A DNA stretch of 64,000 nucleotides from Nocardia sp. CNY236 (GCF_000482385.1 NZ_AXVD01000002.1:1-64000); one strand, 5' to 3'; shown: positions 46,357-58,519, counted from the first letter of the stretch. Made by a program: numbers and translations. The notes: a model not told the origin generated them from the letters alone.

Positions 46357-47735
46357 CCGAGTCAGCCGACGCAGCCGGGCCGGTGAAAGCATCACGGCGA
46401 CAGTCTTTTTCGCTGCGAACGCGGGTCGCAACCGCGGCGGCCGCCGGGGCTGTCATCCTCGTGACACTGATCAGCCTGATCAGTGTTCGAGCGATCGAAC
46501 GCAACAATCTGCAGCAGTCCGATCAACAACTCGCCATCGCGGCGCGCATCGTCGTGATCGAGCCGCGGGTAGCCGTCCAGTTCATCAGTCTGACCGGACT
46601 GAACAACGACATGGCGCTCACCGTCCGTGACAACGGCGGCGTTGTCGCGACTACGGCCATAGAACTACCCGCACTTCCCAGTGGTTCGCGCACCGTCTCC
46701 GTGTCCGGTACTCCGTATCGCGTGCTGACCACCACCGAGAGCCAGCCAACGGGACAAGTCGTCTCACTCGGTATTCCCGCCGCTGCTGCAGCGAAAGCGA
46801 CTGCGGAACAACAGCGGTGGGTGCTCGGTGGCGCCCTGCTGTCCATTGCTGCTGCCGCAGGTCTCGGCTGGTTGCTCGCGGGCGCTGCGGTACGTCCGAT
46901 CGTCCGACTCACTCGGCAGGTCGGTGCGCGCAGCGCATTCCCAGACCTGCGCAATCCGCAAGCACCGGTGGAAGGCGCGGGCGTGCGCGAAGCGGAAAAA
47001 CTGGCCGACGCGGTGAACACCATGCTGCGACGGGTCGATCAGGCTCAGGCCGCGACGGCCGCCGCGTTGGAGACAGCGCGCGACTTCGCTGCCGTATCCG
47101 CACACGAACTGCGCACCCCGCTCACCGCCATGCGCACCGATCTCGAAGTACTACGGACCCTTGACCTCGATGAGCAACAGCGGGCGGAAATCCTCGATGA
47201 CCTGCAGCGTAGTCAGGGAAGAGTGGAGACGACACTGACGGCTCTGGAACGACTGGCCACCGGCGACCTGACCGACGAGCGCGACCACGTCGCCACCGAC
47301 GTCGGTGACCTGTGTGACCAGGCTGCGCACGACGCCATGCGACACTTCCCGGAACTCACCGTCCGTATCGAATCCGATGCCGAGTTGGTGACCCGGGGTC
47401 TGCCCGCGGGGCTGCGACTGGCTGTGGACAACGCCCTGACCAATTCGGTCAAACACGGCGCAGCCACCGAAGCCCTGGTTTCCGCGCACCGGGTACCCGG
47501 CGGCCATATCGTCATCACCATCGACGACAACGGCCGCGGCATACCGCCCGAGGAGCGCGACGCTGTCTTCGACCGCTTCTTTCGTGGCAGTCGGGCCAGC
47601 AAAGGAGGTTCCGGCCTCGGTCTCGCACTGGTCGCCCAGCAAGCTCAACTCCACGGCGGCCGGGCCTACTTCGATGAGGGCATGTTGGGCGGCATTCGCC
47701 TGGTTCTGGAACTTCCCTACCGCGCCGGTACCTGA
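46353..47735 (+). CDS. prrB: Sensor histidine kinase PrrB
   Basis: A 460-residue membrane kinase partner of PrrA. Two membrane segments ([17 protein letters not shown] near 27-43 and [19 protein letters not shown] near 155-175) flank a sensor region. HAMP follows, then the phospho-acceptor His near residue 251 in [10 protein letters not shown], the N box [16 protein letters not shown], and the G boxes DDNGRGIP and GSGLGLALV. It is coupled to prrA by a 4-base overlap. Confidence 0.92.
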   Translation: MTESADAAGPVKASRRQSFSLRTRVATAAAAGAVILVTLISLISVRAIERNNLQQSDQQLAIAARIVVIEPRVAVQFISLTGLNNDMALTVRDNGGVVATTAIELPALPSGSRTVSVSGTPYRVLTTTESQPTGQVVSLGIPAAAAAKATAEQQRWVLGGALLSIAAAAGLGWLLAGAAVRPIVRLTRQVGARSAFPDLRNPQAPVEGAGVREAEKLADAVNTMLRRVDQAQAATAAALETARDFAAVSAHELRTPLTAMRTDLEVLRTLDLDEQQRAEILDDLQRSQGRVETTLTALERLATGDLTDERDHVATDVGDLCDQAAHDAMRHFPELTVRIESDAELVTRGLPAGLRLAVDNALTNSVKHGAATEALVSAHRVPGGHIVITIDDNGRGIPPEERDAVFDRFFRGSRASKGGSGLGLALVAQQAQLHGGRAYFDEGMLGGIRLVLELPYRAGT

Positions 47736-47801
47736 ACTCTCAATCAACTCTCAGACAACTGCCAGAGACCGAGCCAAGACAAGTGTCTAGGGTCTGCGGA
47801 C

Positions 47802-48971
47802 GTGATCGGAAAACGTACGCGCTGGACCCTTCTCGCCATCGTGCTCGTCACCACGACAACTGTGGGGGGCGCAATCGCGCTCCGCACCGAGCCCGGGCCA
47901 GTACCGACGGAAATCGCGTTGGTCGACACCGATTCCGGGCCGACCGGTTCACAGGTCGTCGCTTCCCTGCAAGCAGCCGGCGGATACGAGTGGACCGTCA
48001 CCGCACCGAACGCGGCGAATGTCGAAGACTACGCCGCAGTGATCGTCCTACCCACGGATCTCACCGAGTCTTTGGGTACTTTGGCCAGCACACAGCCGAA
48101 ACGGGCCGAGGTGATCGTTCGCACGCACGACGAGGTCGACGCGGACCACGTCGCGGGCGCGGTCACCGAAGTGCGGCGTCATATCGGCGCCGTCGGTGTC
48201 GACGCAGCGCTCGCCGCCGCCACGCACGCTCGGTCTCAGATGTCGCAAATACAGTTCACCGCACAATTGCTCGGCATGGGTGTCGACGCAGCGGCCGCAG
48301 GTGCCGAACAGTTCAGTTCCGGCGCGGCGCAGTTGCTCGACTTTCTGGACTTCGCCAAGGAAGGTTCGGCGCAACTGTCCTCGGCGATTGCGATGCTGAA
48401 CTCCACCGTGGACGGCGCTGCCGCGCAAGCCCATCAACTGGCCGATGCACTGGATTCGACCGATATCACGATCGCACAGGTGGAACAGACGGCCGATACG
48501 GTGTCCGGTGGACTCGACGAGATTCTGCCGCTGCTGCATGCGACGCCGTTTGCCGACGATCCGATTCTGGTCGACGTCATTGCAAAGCTGGAGGCGCTGC
48601 GCGCCGTGTCCGACCAGGCGGGCTCCCAGCTGACCGAACTCGGTTCGCTGGTCGGCGGCGCGGTGGACCCCGACACCGATCTGGGCACTGTGTTGCGCAC
48701 GGTCGTCGACCGCCTGACCAGTGCCAGCGCACAGTTGTCCGAGGGGGCAAAGCTTGCCGAGGATCTACCCCAGCTCGCCGAACAGGGGGGCGCCCAACTG
48801 GTCGACGCCATCGGTCAGCTCACCGACGGAGTCGGCCAGCTGCAGAAAGTCGTGGCCAACCTGACGACCCAAACCGACAAGGCGGTCGCCGCCCTCCCTC
48901 AGCGGACCGGCGCCCAGCAGTCGAAGCTGGCACTGGCGCTCACCGACCCGGTCGAGATCATCCTGGAGTAG
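47802..48971 (+). CDS. YhgE/Pip-like extracellular coiled protein without the C-terminal membrane domain
   Basis: A 389-residue protein with one N-terminal membrane anchor (WTLLAIVLVTTTTVGGAIAL). It resembles the N-terminal extracellular part of YhgE/Pip proteins, with many Leu-rich heptads such as LGSLVGG and LTDGVGQLQ and a coiled-coil character between about 140 and 370. The usual C-terminal ABC-2-type membrane domain is absent. It lies 66 bases after prrB and may be co-transcribed. Its role is unknown. Confidence 0.75.
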   Translation: MIGKRTRWTLLAIVLVTTTTVGGAIALRTEPGPVPTEIALVDTDSGPTGSQVVASLQAAGGYEWTVTAPNAANVEDYAAVIVLPTDLTESLGTLASTQPKRAEVIVRTHDEVDADHVAGAVTEVRRHIGAVGVDAALAAATHARSQMSQIQFTAQLLGMGVDAAAAGAEQFSSGAAQLLDFLDFAKEGSAQLSSAIAMLNSTVDGAAAQAHQLADALDSTDITIAQVEQTADTVSGGLDEILPLLHATPFADDPILVDVIAKLEALRAVSDQAGSQLTELGSLVGGAVDPDTDLGTVLRTVVDRLTSASAQLSEGAKLAEDLPQLAEQGGAQLVDAIGQLTDGVGQLQKVVANLTTQTDKAVAALPQRTGAQQSKLALALTDPVEIILE

Positions 48972-48987
48972 CCCGCAGAATGGACGA

Positions 48988-49347
48988 TCAGTTCACACTC
49001 AGCAGATCGATGACAAACACCAGGGTCTTGCCCGACAGCTGGTGACCGGCGCCGGCGGGACCGTAGGCCAGCTGAGGCGGGACGGTCAGCTGGCGACGGC
49101 CTCCGACCTTCATTCCAGGAATACCATCCTGCCAACCCTGGATCAGGCTGCGCAGCGGGAACGTGATGGACTCGCCGCGACTCCACGACGAGTCGAACTC
49201 TTCCCCGGATTCGAATTCGACCCCGACATAGTGCACTTCGACCACGCCGCCCGGCACGGCTTCTTTGCCCTCTCCTTCGATGATGTCCTTGATCACAAGA
49301 TCGGTGGGCGCGGGTCCTACTTGAAACTCGATCTCCGGTTTGGTCAT
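48988..49347 (-). CDS. FKBP-type peptidyl-prolyl isomerase
   Basis: A 119-residue single-domain FKBP that speeds proline isomerisation in proteins. Family residues are visible in VHYVGVEFESGEEFDSSWSR, PLRSLIQGWQDGIPGMKVGG and LAYGPAGAG. No signal peptide is seen, so it acts in the cytoplasm. The ATG has GAAGGGA 8 bases upstream. It follows gltA2 by 37 bases, as in other actinobacteria. Confidence 0.9.
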   Translation of the reverse strand: MTKPEIEFQVGPAPTDLVIKDIIEGEGKEAVPGGVVEVHYVGVEFESGEEFDSSWSRGESITFPLRSLIQGWQDGIPGMKVGGRRQLTVPPQLAYGPAGAGHQLSGKTLVFVIDLLSVN

Positions 49348-49384
49348 TCGGCTGTTCCCTTCGCTGGGTAGTGGATGAAAACGG

Positions 49385-50698
49385 TCAACGGTTGGCGATC
49401 TCGCGATAGTCACGGGCGCTGTAGCCGGTGTAGACCTGCCGCGGACGGCCGATCTTCAACGGTTCGCTGTGCATTTCCCGCCAGTGTGCGATCCAACCGG
49501 GAAGCCGACCCATCGCGAACAGCACGGTGAACATACGGGTGGGGAAGCCCATCGCCCGGTAGATCACACCGGTGTAGAAGTCGACGTTCGGGTAGAGGCG
49601 CCGTTCGATGAAGTAGTCGTCGGTGAGTGCGGCGTCTTCCAGCGCCTGGGCGATCTCGAACAGCTCGTCCGCGCCCCCCAGCTTGCTCAGAATGGCGTCG
49701 GCGTGTTTCTTGGCGATCGACGCACGCGGGTCGTAGTTGCGATAGACGCGATGCCCGAAGCCCATCAGCTTCACGCCGTCTTCCTTCTTCTTGACCCTGC
49801 GGATGAAGTCTTTGACGTCACCGCCGTCGGCCTTGATTCCATCGAGCATCTCGAGCACGGCCTGGTTCGCGCCGCCGTGCAGCGGTCCCCACAATGCGTT
49901 GATCCCGCCGGACACCGAAGTGAACAGGTTGGCATCGGAGGAGCCGACCAATCGCACGGTGGACGTGGAGCAATTCTGCTCGTGATCGGCATGCAGGATC
50001 AGCAGCATGTCCAGCGCAGCGGCCACCTCGGGGTCGACCTCGTAGGGCTCGGCGGGGAAACCGAAGGTCATCCGCAGGAAGTTCTCCACCAGACTCAGCG
50101 AATTGTCCGGGTAGAGGAAGGGCTGACCAACCGACTTCTTGTACGAATAGGCCGCGATGGTGGGAAGCTTGGCGAGCAGCCGGATAGTGGACAATTCGAC
50201 CTGGTCTGGATCGCGCGGGTCGAGCGAATCCTGGTAATAGGCCGACAGCGCGTTCACAGCCGACGACAGCACCGGCATCGGGTGCGCATTGCGTGGGAAA
50301 CCATCGAAGAATCGCTTGAGGTCCTCGTGCAGCAGAGTATGACGGCGTATGCGGTCGGTGAAGTCCTCGAGCTGGGGCTGTGTCGGCAATTCCCCGAAGA
50401 TCAGCAAATAGCTGACCTCGATGAACGTCGAGGCGGCGGCGAGTTGGTCGATCGGGTAGCCGCGATAGCGTAGGATTCCGGCCTCACCATCGATATAGGT
50501 GATGGCCGATTTGGTCGGGGCAGTGTTCATGAAGCCCGGGTCGTATGTCACGTACCCGGTGCTGGCCAGCAGCTTTCCCAGTTCGATTCCGTCGTTGCCC
50601 TCGACGGCTCTGGTGACCGTCATCGGGAACTCTCCACCGGGATAGGACAAGACCGGCTTGGCATCGTCGTCGACGTTGATAATGTTCTCAGCGGGCAC
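49385..50698 (-). CDS. gltA2: Citrate synthase GltA2
   Basis: A 437-residue hexameric-type citrate synthase that condenses oxaloacetate and acetyl-CoA. Catalytic residues lie in LHADHEQNCST, GPLHGGANQAVLEML and MGFGHRVYRNYDPRA. It is collinear with Rv0896. The GTG start has GAGAGGGA 8 bases upstream. A second, shorter citrate synthase gene lies 2.3 kb away. Confidence 0.95.
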   Translation of the reverse strand: MPAENIINVDDDAKPVLSYPGGEFPMTVTRAVEGNDGIELGKLLASTGYVTYDPGFMNTAPTKSAITYIDGEAGILRYRGYPIDQLAAASTFIEVSYLLIFGELPTQPQLEDFTDRIRRHTLLHEDLKRFFDGFPRNAHPMPVLSSAVNALSAYYQDSLDPRDPDQVELSTIRLLAKLPTIAAYSYKKSVGQPFLYPDNSLSLVENFLRMTFGFPAEPYEVDPEVAAALDMLLILHADHEQNCSTSTVRLVGSSDANLFTSVSGGINALWGPLHGGANQAVLEMLDGIKADGGDVKDFIRRVKKKEDGVKLMGFGHRVYRNYDPRASIAKKHADAILSKLGGADELFEIAQALEDAALTDDYFIERRLYPNVDFYTGVIYRAMGFPTRMFTVLFAMGRLPGWIAHWREMHSEPLKIGRPRQVYTGYSARDYREIANR

Positions 50699-50889
50699 TG
50701 AAGGATCCCTCTCAGGCTAGAACCGTAGGCACCGGCGCGGTCGGCGCACGACACGCTTTCCTCAACGCTAGCCGTTCACCGGCGCAGACAAATACGGAGG
50801 GTAGTCCTGCAACGGCTCACAAACCTGTCCTGGCGCGGTGAGGTTCCACAGTTGCGGCGAGCACGGCTGAGCGACGCTTGTGGCACAAG

Positions 50890-52170
50890 TCACACCGGTA
50901 TTTCAGCATGAACGCGACGGACACGATAACGTCTGAAGGCTGGGAAAGCGACAGCCGCGATCAGCGTGCCCACCACGACGAGCCCTCCCCCGCCGGCGGC
51001 AGCCGCCGCGGTACCCACACTCGCCGCCGCGAAACCGTGGGAAACGTCACCGAGGCGCGGGCCGCCCGCAACCACCACAATGAACACTCCTTGAAGCCGT
51101 CCGCGTAGCTCATCCGTCGCCACGGTCTGCAACATCGTGATCCGCAACGCGGCCGAGACCATGTCCACCGCACCGCCGAACGCCAAGCACGCCACAGCGA
51201 TCGACAGCCCAACCCGCACATCGAGTCCGTTCCCGCTCCATCCGACAGCCGCGCCGAAACCGATCATGGCCAGGCCCCACAGCGTGATACAGACGAGCAC
51301 GGCGTAACCCTGGCGGCGCACCCGCGGAATCCAGCCGGAGAACACACCGCCGAGCACGGCGCCCGCCGACATCGATGCGAACAACAGCCCGAGCGCCATC
51401 CGGCCACTGTCGGTATCACCGAACATCTCCTGCGCGATCTGCGGGAACAGTGCGCGCGACATCCCGAATACCATGGCGATCACATCCACCACGAACGACG
51501 CGAGCAGCACCCGCTGGGTCGCGATATAGACGAAACCGTCGAGCACCGTGCGGAACCCGGCCCGACGCACCGATCCGGTCGGTGGCAGCGCAGGCAATCG
51601 CCATACCGCCCACAGTGTGGCGAGCAGAGCGATGGCATCGATCAGATACAGCGTGGAAAGTCCCACGTGCGGAATGAGCATCCCCGCCGACACCGGCCCA
51701 GCGATGGCGCCGAATTGCATCACCGTCATACTCAACGAGTTCGCCGCGGCGAGTTGCTCCTTCGGCAACAATCGCGGGATGGTGGCGCTACGAGTGGGCT
51801 GGTTCACCGCAAAGAAGGCCTGCTGCAGCGCGAACAGGCCGAGAACCACCCACACATTGTTCACTCCGACCGCCGCTTGCAGCCAGAAGGCAACGGCGGT
51901 CAGCCCGGTACCGGCATTGGTGATCAGCAGCAGCCTACGACGGTCCACCACATCGGCAAGTGCCCCGCCCCACAGGCCGAAAACCACCAGTGGCACCAAC
52001 CCGAACAATCCGGCCAGGCCGACGTAGCCGGAGCTATTGGTGATCTGGAAGATTTGCGCCGGTACAGCCACAACGGACATCTGCGCACCGATCACCGTGA
52101 CGATGCCCGAGACCCAGAGGCGACGGTAGTCCGGATTGCGCAATGGGGTGGTGTCGGCGAGCAACTTCAC
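50890..52170 (-). CDS. Major facilitator superfamily transporter
   Basis: A 426-residue MFS protein with about 12 hydrophobic segments. The MFS loop motif is recognisable as GLWGGALADVVDRRRLLL near residues 66-83, and its counterpart after segment 8 is FSGWIPRVRRQGYAVL. It resembles the enterobactin-exporter (EntS-like) branch in its N-terminus (NPDYRRLWVSGIVTVIGAQM), but the cargo is not established. Confidence 0.85.
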   Translation of the reverse strand: MKLLADTTPLRNPDYRRLWVSGIVTVIGAQMSVVAVPAQIFQITNSSGYVGLAGLFGLVPLVVFGLWGGALADVVDRRRLLLITNAGTGLTAVAFWLQAAVGVNNVWVVLGLFALQQAFFAVNQPTRSATIPRLLPKEQLAAANSLSMTVMQFGAIAGPVSAGMLIPHVGLSTLYLIDAIALLATLWAVWRLPALPPTGSVRRAGFRTVLDGFVYIATQRVLLASFVVDVIAMVFGMSRALFPQIAQEMFGDTDSGRMALGLLFASMSAGAVLGGVFSGWIPRVRRQGYAVLVCITLWGLAMIGFGAAVGWSGNGLDVRVGLSIAVACLAFGGAVDMVSAALRITMLQTVATDELRGRLQGVFIVVVAGGPRLGDVSHGFAAASVGTAAAAAGGGGLVVVGTLIAAVAFPAFRRYRVRRVHAEIPV

Positions 52171-52240
52171 TGGCCGCAGCGTATCCCGTCACCCGCGGCG
52201 AGCGGATGCGAGAATTCTCACCCCGATGGCCGGGAATATC

Positions 52241-52894
52241 TCACGGCTGTAGACGCTCGATCGTGGACGAATCTCCCGTGATGCGCACTCGGATGCGATT
52301 GTGCAGACGGGCGTGCCGCTCCTGCCAGAACTCCACCTCGTCGGGCCGGAGAAGAAATCCACCCCAATTGGGGGGCACCGGGATCTCGTCGACGTCGTCG
52401 AACCGTGCGATGACCTGCGCCAACTCTCGCTCCAGCTCTGCGCGCGAGGCGATCGGCTGGGACTGATGCGAGGCCCAGGCACCCAACTGTGAGTCCCTCG
52501 GCCGGGCATGCCAGTAGGCCGCAGTGGTCTCGGCCGATACGCGTTGCACCGCACCACGCACGTGCACCTGACGTCCCAGCGGGGTCCAGAGGAAGGTGAC
52601 GGCGGCGTAGGGAACCGCAGCCAACTGTGCCCCTTTGGCCGAGTCGAAGTTCGTGTAGAAGACCACCCCCTCGGGCGAAAGCCCTCGGCACAGCACGGTG
52701 CGCGCGACCGGTCGCGGTGTGCCGTCGGCCAGCGAAACCGTGGCCAGCACCATGGCACCGGGTTCGGCGACACCGCGGGCGGTGGCCTGTTCGATCCAGT
52801 GACGCAACAGCGGCTCCCACCCACCGGCCAGCCAGGTCACATCCAGTTGTTCGTCCTCGTCGACACTGCGCGGCGAATTGTCCGGGTCGGCCAT
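52241..52894 (-). CDS. pdxH: Pyridoxamine 5'-phosphate oxidase
   Basis: A 217-residue FMN enzyme that makes pyridoxal 5'-phosphate. Family residues are seen in [44 protein letters not shown] and [19 protein letters not shown]. The C-terminus [10 protein letters not shown]...RLQP is complete. It diverges from citA. Confidence 0.92.
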   Translation of the reverse strand: MADPDNSPRSVDEDEQLDVTWLAGGWEPLLRHWIEQATARGVAEPGAMVLATVSLADGTPRPVARTVLCRGLSPEGVVFYTNFDSAKGAQLAAVPYAAVTFLWTPLGRQVHVRGAVQRVSAETTAAYWHARPRDSQLGAWASHQSQPIASRAELERELAQVIARFDDVDEIPVPPNWGGFLLRPDEVEFWQERHARLHNRIRVRITGDSSTIERLQP

Positions 52895-53016
52895 GGGGCA
52901 GATGCTACTCCGCGACCCTGGGGGGTTAAGGTCGTGAGAATTGGCATGCGCTTGTCAAATCCGACATTCCTCCCAATGGCGACAACTTGGGACTCGAACG
53001 CAAGGAGAGTCGCGAC

Positions 53017-54168
53017 ATGACTACTTCCGGCCCCGTGGTTTCGGGCGAGCGGGCTGCGGTACCCAGCGATTTCGCCAGCGGTCTGGAAGGTGTGGTGGCG
53101 TTCACCACCGATATCGCCGAACCCGACAAGGATGGCGGCGCGCTGCGCTACCGGGGCATCGACATCGAAGACCTGGTAGCGAGCCGAGTGACCTTCGGTG
53201 ATGTCTGGGCGCTGCTGGTCGATGGATCTTTCGGGCGTGGTTTGCCCCCGGCCGAGCCGTTCCCCTTGCCGGTGCACACCGGGGATGTGCGCGTCGATGT
53301 CCAGGCCGCTCTGGCCATGCTCGCGCCTATCTGGGGTTACCAGCCCTTGCTGGACATCGACGACACCACTGCACGGGAGAACCTGGCCCGCGCCTCGGTG
53401 ATGGCATTGTCGTATGTCGCTCAGTCCGCGCGCGGAATCTACCAACCCGCGGTGCCGCAAAAGAAGGTCGACGAGTGCACAACTGTCACCGAGCGCTTCA
53501 TGACCCGGTGGAAAGGTGACCCGGATCCGCGCCACACCGAGGCCATCGACGCCTACTGGGTCAGCGCCGCCGAGCACGGTATGAACGCCTCCACCTTCAC
53601 GGCGCGAGTGATCGCCTCGACCGGCGCCGATGTGGCGGCGGCGCTGTCCGGTGCGATCGGCGCCATGTCGGGTCCGCTGCACGGCGGCGCACCGGCACGC
53701 GTGCTCCCGACGATCGAAGAGGTGGAGCGCACCGGCGATGCCCAGTCTCTGGTGAAGCGGATCCTGGACCGCAAAGAGAAGCTGATGGGCTTCGGCCATC
53801 GGGTCTACCGAGCCGAGGACCCACGCGCTCGAGTGCTGCGCGCGACTGCACAACGTCTGGGCGTTCCACGCTACGAAGTTGCCGCCGCCCTGGAACAGGC
53901 CGCGCTGGCCGAACTTCGCGAACGCCGGCCCGACCGCGCGATCGAAACCAATGTCGAGTTCTGGGCCGCCGTCATCCTCGACTTCGCCGAAGTACCGGCG
54001 CACATGATGCCCGCCATGTTCACCTGTGGCCGCACCGCGGGCTGGTGTGCACACATCCTCGAACAGAAGCAGTTGGGCAAGCTGGTCCGACCTGCGGCCG
54101 TCTACACCGGACCGGGTGCGCGCAAACCCACCGACGTTGCGGGCTGGGACACGATCACCCACGCCTGA
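53017..54168 (+). CDS. citA: Citrate synthase 2 / CitA
   Basis: A 383-residue citrate/methylcitrate synthase-family enzyme, shorter than GltA2, collinear with Rv0889c. It has GPLHGGAPARVLP, GFGHRVYRAEDPRAR and a C-terminal R in TGPGARKP. The true catalytic role (citrate or 2-methylcitrate) cannot be told from motifs; a methylcitrate role would go with prpE nearby, but no prpD or prpB is present. The ATG lies behind AAGGAGAG. Confidence 0.9.
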   Translation: MTTSGPVVSGERAAVPSDFASGLEGVVAFTTDIAEPDKDGGALRYRGIDIEDLVASRVTFGDVWALLVDGSFGRGLPPAEPFPLPVHTGDVRVDVQAALAMLAPIWGYQPLLDIDDTTARENLARASVMALSYVAQSARGIYQPAVPQKKVDECTTVTERFMTRWKGDPDPRHTEAIDAYWVSAAEHGMNASTFTARVIASTGADVAAALSGAIGAMSGPLHGGAPARVLPTIEEVERTGDAQSLVKRILDRKEKLMGFGHRVYRAEDPRARVLRATAQRLGVPRYEVAAALEQAALAELRERRPDRAIETNVEFWAAVILDFAEVPAHMMPAMFTCGRTAGWCAHILEQKQLGKLVRPAAVYTGPGARKPTDVAGWDTITHA

Positions 54169-54174
54169 GGCGGA

Positions 54175-56002
<1,828 letters not shown>

Positions 56003-56211
56003 CCGAAGCGTATTCCGGGTGCGTCGCCACAACACGCCCGGAATCGCCCCTCGCGGAATGTGACTCCGCTCGTCGAATAGAGCAGACTAGCGAGGCATGG
56101 AAGTGTCTTCGGCGATTTCCATGCCGCGTGTCCTGACGCACGAATCTCGGATGTGCATTACTGTTTCGGAAAGTGGGCGGTGTCGCGAGTCGACGCGATA
56201 AGGAGGTAACG

Positions 56212-57255
56212 GTGCGTGAACTTCGAGTGATCGGGGTGACGCCCGACTCCACGCACATCGTATGTATCGACACCGAGTCCGGTCAGAAGTTCCGGCTTCC
56301 CGCCGACGACAAACTACGAGCCGCTGCGCGCGGAGACCTTGCCCGATTCGGCCAGATCGAGATCGAAATGGAAGCGACTATGCGTCCCCGCGATATCCAG
56401 GCCCGTATTCGCGCCGGAGCCTCCGTGGAGCAGGTAACCGAAGAATCCGGCATGCCCCCCGGTCGCGTCGAGCGGTTCGCCTATCCGGTTCTGCTGGAAC
56501 GGGCCAGGGCCGCCGAACTCGCTCAAAAAGCGCACCCGGTCCGCCCGGACGGTCCTGCCACAGAATCTCTGATCGATGTGGTGACAGCCGCTTTCACCGC
56601 GCGCGGACACAATATCGACGGCGCGAGTTGGGACGCCTGGAAGGACGAGAAGGGCTTCTGGGTAGCTCAGTTGCAGTGGCGGAACGGGCGTTCGGAAATT
56701 TCCGCGCATTGGCGTTTCCAACCTGATGCCCATGGCGGCTCGGTCTCCCCACTCGACGATCCGTCCGCCGATTTGATCGATCCGGATTTCGGTCGAGCCC
56801 TGCGCGGGCTGGCGACAATCGTGGCTGCCGAAACCGAACCGGCAGCTACGAAAGCGGAACCAGCTGGCGAATCTCGCCCCACGCCAACCGCACCGCCTGC
56901 GCGTACCGCCGCTGCTCGGCCGGGACAGTCCACCCTGGACGAATACTACGAGCAGCGCGCTGTTGCAGCCGGCGGCAATGCCGCGGTGCGCTCGTCCAAC
57001 ACAGGTGCAACCGGCGCCGCACCGTCGGCTGTGGGAAAGACCTCGGCCAGCACGACGGCAGCGGAAACCTCGGCTGACCCTGCCGTGGATGGTCCTTCGA
57101 CCGAATCCGACACCACGACACCTCCTGCCTCGGAGGAGTCCACCAAACCTGCGGCCAAGGCTCCCACCGCGAAGCCGAGTCGCAGCAAACGGGGTAAGGC
57201 TCCCATGCCATCGTGGGAGGACGTGCTGCTCGGGGTGCGTAGTTCGGGCCACTGA
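56212..57255 (+). CDS. sepH: Septation protein SepH
   Basis: A 347-residue cell-division protein that binds and stimulates FtsZ in actinobacteria. Residues 1 to about 200 are conserved (RELRVIGVTPDSTHIVC, GQKFRLPADDKLRAAARGD), including the helix-turn-helix-like DUF3071 core MRPRDIQARIRAGASVEQVT. The remainder is a low-complexity Ala/Thr/Pro-rich tail ending in a short conserved KRGKAPMPSWEDVLLGVR. The GTG start has a perfect AAGGAGGT site. It matches Rv0883c in position. Confidence 0.92.
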   Translation: MRELRVIGVTPDSTHIVCIDTESGQKFRLPADDKLRAAARGDLARFGQIEIEMEATMRPRDIQARIRAGASVEQVTEESGMPPGRVERFAYPVLLERARAAELAQKAHPVRPDGPATESLIDVVTAAFTARGHNIDGASWDAWKDEKGFWVAQLQWRNGRSEISAHWRFQPDAHGGSVSPLDDPSADLIDPDFGRALRGLATIVAAETEPAATKAEPAGESRPTPTAPPARTAAARPGQSTLDEYYEQRAVAAGGNAAVRSSNTGATGAAPSAVGKTSASTTAAETSADPAVDGPSTESDTTTPPASEESTKPAAKAPTAKPSRSKRGKAPMPSWEDVLLGVRSSGH

Positions 57256-57296
57256 AGGTTCTGACCACTGAAAGTTCGAGCCACCGAAAGTTCGAG
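57249..57296. repeat. Three 16-bp tandem repeats at the end of sepH
   Basis: Units begin at 57249, 57265 and 57281 with the pattern CCACTGAAAGTTCGAG. The first unit contains the sepH stop codon. A partial decayed unit follows. The array lies in the space before the next gene and is not a hairpin. Confidence 0.75.
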
Positions 57297-57439
57297 CCGT
57301 TGTGAGCTGTCGACGTTCGAGCCCATCGAGTTCGCCTCCCGCTGCGCTGGGCTGCGACCGAAGCGGAGGATTCCGAACGGCTGTATGGTGCTCGGAAGCC
57401 GCGGCTGTGGATTCCGGTAGCCACCCGGAGGTGTCGGAT

Positions 57440-58204
57440 ATGCTGACCAAGGCGTCGTCACTCTGGTACGTCGACGTGTCCGATCCGTCGTCGGTACTGA
57501 ACAAATGTCACGACCCGAACCCCGAAGCTGCTCTGGCACTTGCCGAGCAACTACACGGCGACCGCGAAGTGGTCCCGATCATGCCGGGCACGCTGGCCGA
57601 CTGCGCGGGTCCGGATGCCGACGAGGTCTACATCGGCTGCTACCCCGGCGTGACCGTGGTGTGCTCGCCCCGAGCCGCGCGTGTGCACCCCACCGAGCTC
57701 CGAGAGGTGCTGCTGCATCCATGGGCATCCGAACATACCTACCTGGTCTCGTTCGACACCACACACGGCTGGGGCGCATTTGCGCACTGGGAACGGGGGC
57801 AGTTTCGCAGATCGTTCAGTTCGACCCGAGTGAACATCCTGGAGGACGAAGGGCTTCCATCGGTGTGGGAGCGACCCTATTGGGCCGGTGAGCATCCCGT
57901 GCACTGGCCGGTGGGTGATCTACCCCATGGACAGATATTGCCGTTCGACCCGCCAGAATTCGCGGATGCTGCCATGAACGCGTGGCTGGGTTTCCACTAT
58001 CGCTCGCCGACCACCGATGGCACATTCGGGCCGATCGATATCCCCGTATGCGGATTTTCGCTTCGCCCGAAAGGCCGGGCGCGTCGGGCTGCCGCCATGG
58101 CGCAGCCCCACACGCCCCGTCCAGGCCGACTACTCGGCTGGCTGCGCGGCAGCTCGCTGGTCCGTTGGGCGATTCGTCGCGAGCACCCAGCGGAATTCTC
58201 CTGA
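57440..58204 (+). CDS. DUF6928-like protein of unknown function
   Basis: A 254-residue protein with the start LTKASSLWYVDVSDPSSVL, an acidic, Trp-rich core (HPWASEHTYLVSFDTTHGWG) and a basic C-terminus. It looks like a widespread actinobacterial family of unknown role, DUF6928 from memory. The ATG follows GGAGGTG. It is convergent with the DUF2537 gene and the two stops adjoin. Confidence 0.72.
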   Translation: MLTKASSLWYVDVSDPSSVLNKCHDPNPEAALALAEQLHGDREVVPIMPGTLADCAGPDADEVYIGCYPGVTVVCSPRAARVHPTELREVLLHPWASEHTYLVSFDTTHGWGAFAHWERGQFRRSFSSTRVNILEDEGLPSVWERPYWAGEHPVHWPVGDLPHGQILPFDPPEFADAAMNAWLGFHYRSPTTDGTFGPIDIPVCGFSLRPKGRARRAAAMAQPHTPRPGRLLGWLRGSSLVRWAIRREHPAEFS

Positions 58205-58519
58205 TCAGGAGATCAGCGCGCCGAGCAGCGCAGCGACCCATCCGAACCCGACTCCGGCCACAGCGCCGGCGAGCACCCACCTCGTAACCGGTGTCCGACG
58301 CCACCGCCACACCGACGGCGTCGCACCGCTCACCGCGACCAGATTCACGACAATGGCGAGCACCGGGTGCACCTCGGCCAATGCGGTGCCGAAACAGTAC
58401 ACCGCCACCGCCGACAACAGCGCCACCATGGTCGCCGCGGCGAGACCGGCGCCCCATGGCGTGGGGTCGCGATGGGGTTCGGCACGGCGATGGTCCGCGT
58501 CCGGTCGATACCCGGTCAT
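58205..58519 (-). CDS. DUF2537 small membrane protein (Rv0882-like)
   Basis: A 104-residue protein with a charged N-terminus and three hydrophobic segments (AAATMVALLSAVAVYCFG, LAIVVNLVAVSG, LAGAVAGVGFGWVAALLGAL). Its size and position between sepH and the SpoU methyltransferase match Rv0882. Its ATG overlaps the methyltransferase stop (ATGA). Confidence 0.8.
   Translation of the reverse strand: MTGYRPDADHRRAEPHRDPTPWGAGLAAATMVALLSAVAVYCFGTALAEVHPVLAIVVNLVAVSGATPSVWRWRRTPVTRWVLAGAVAGVGFGWVAALLGALIS

Noticed and set aside
56314..57504. Minus-strand frame of 396 codons across sepH
   Set aside because: It is antisense to sepH, which has a perfect ribosome site and conserved protein sequence.
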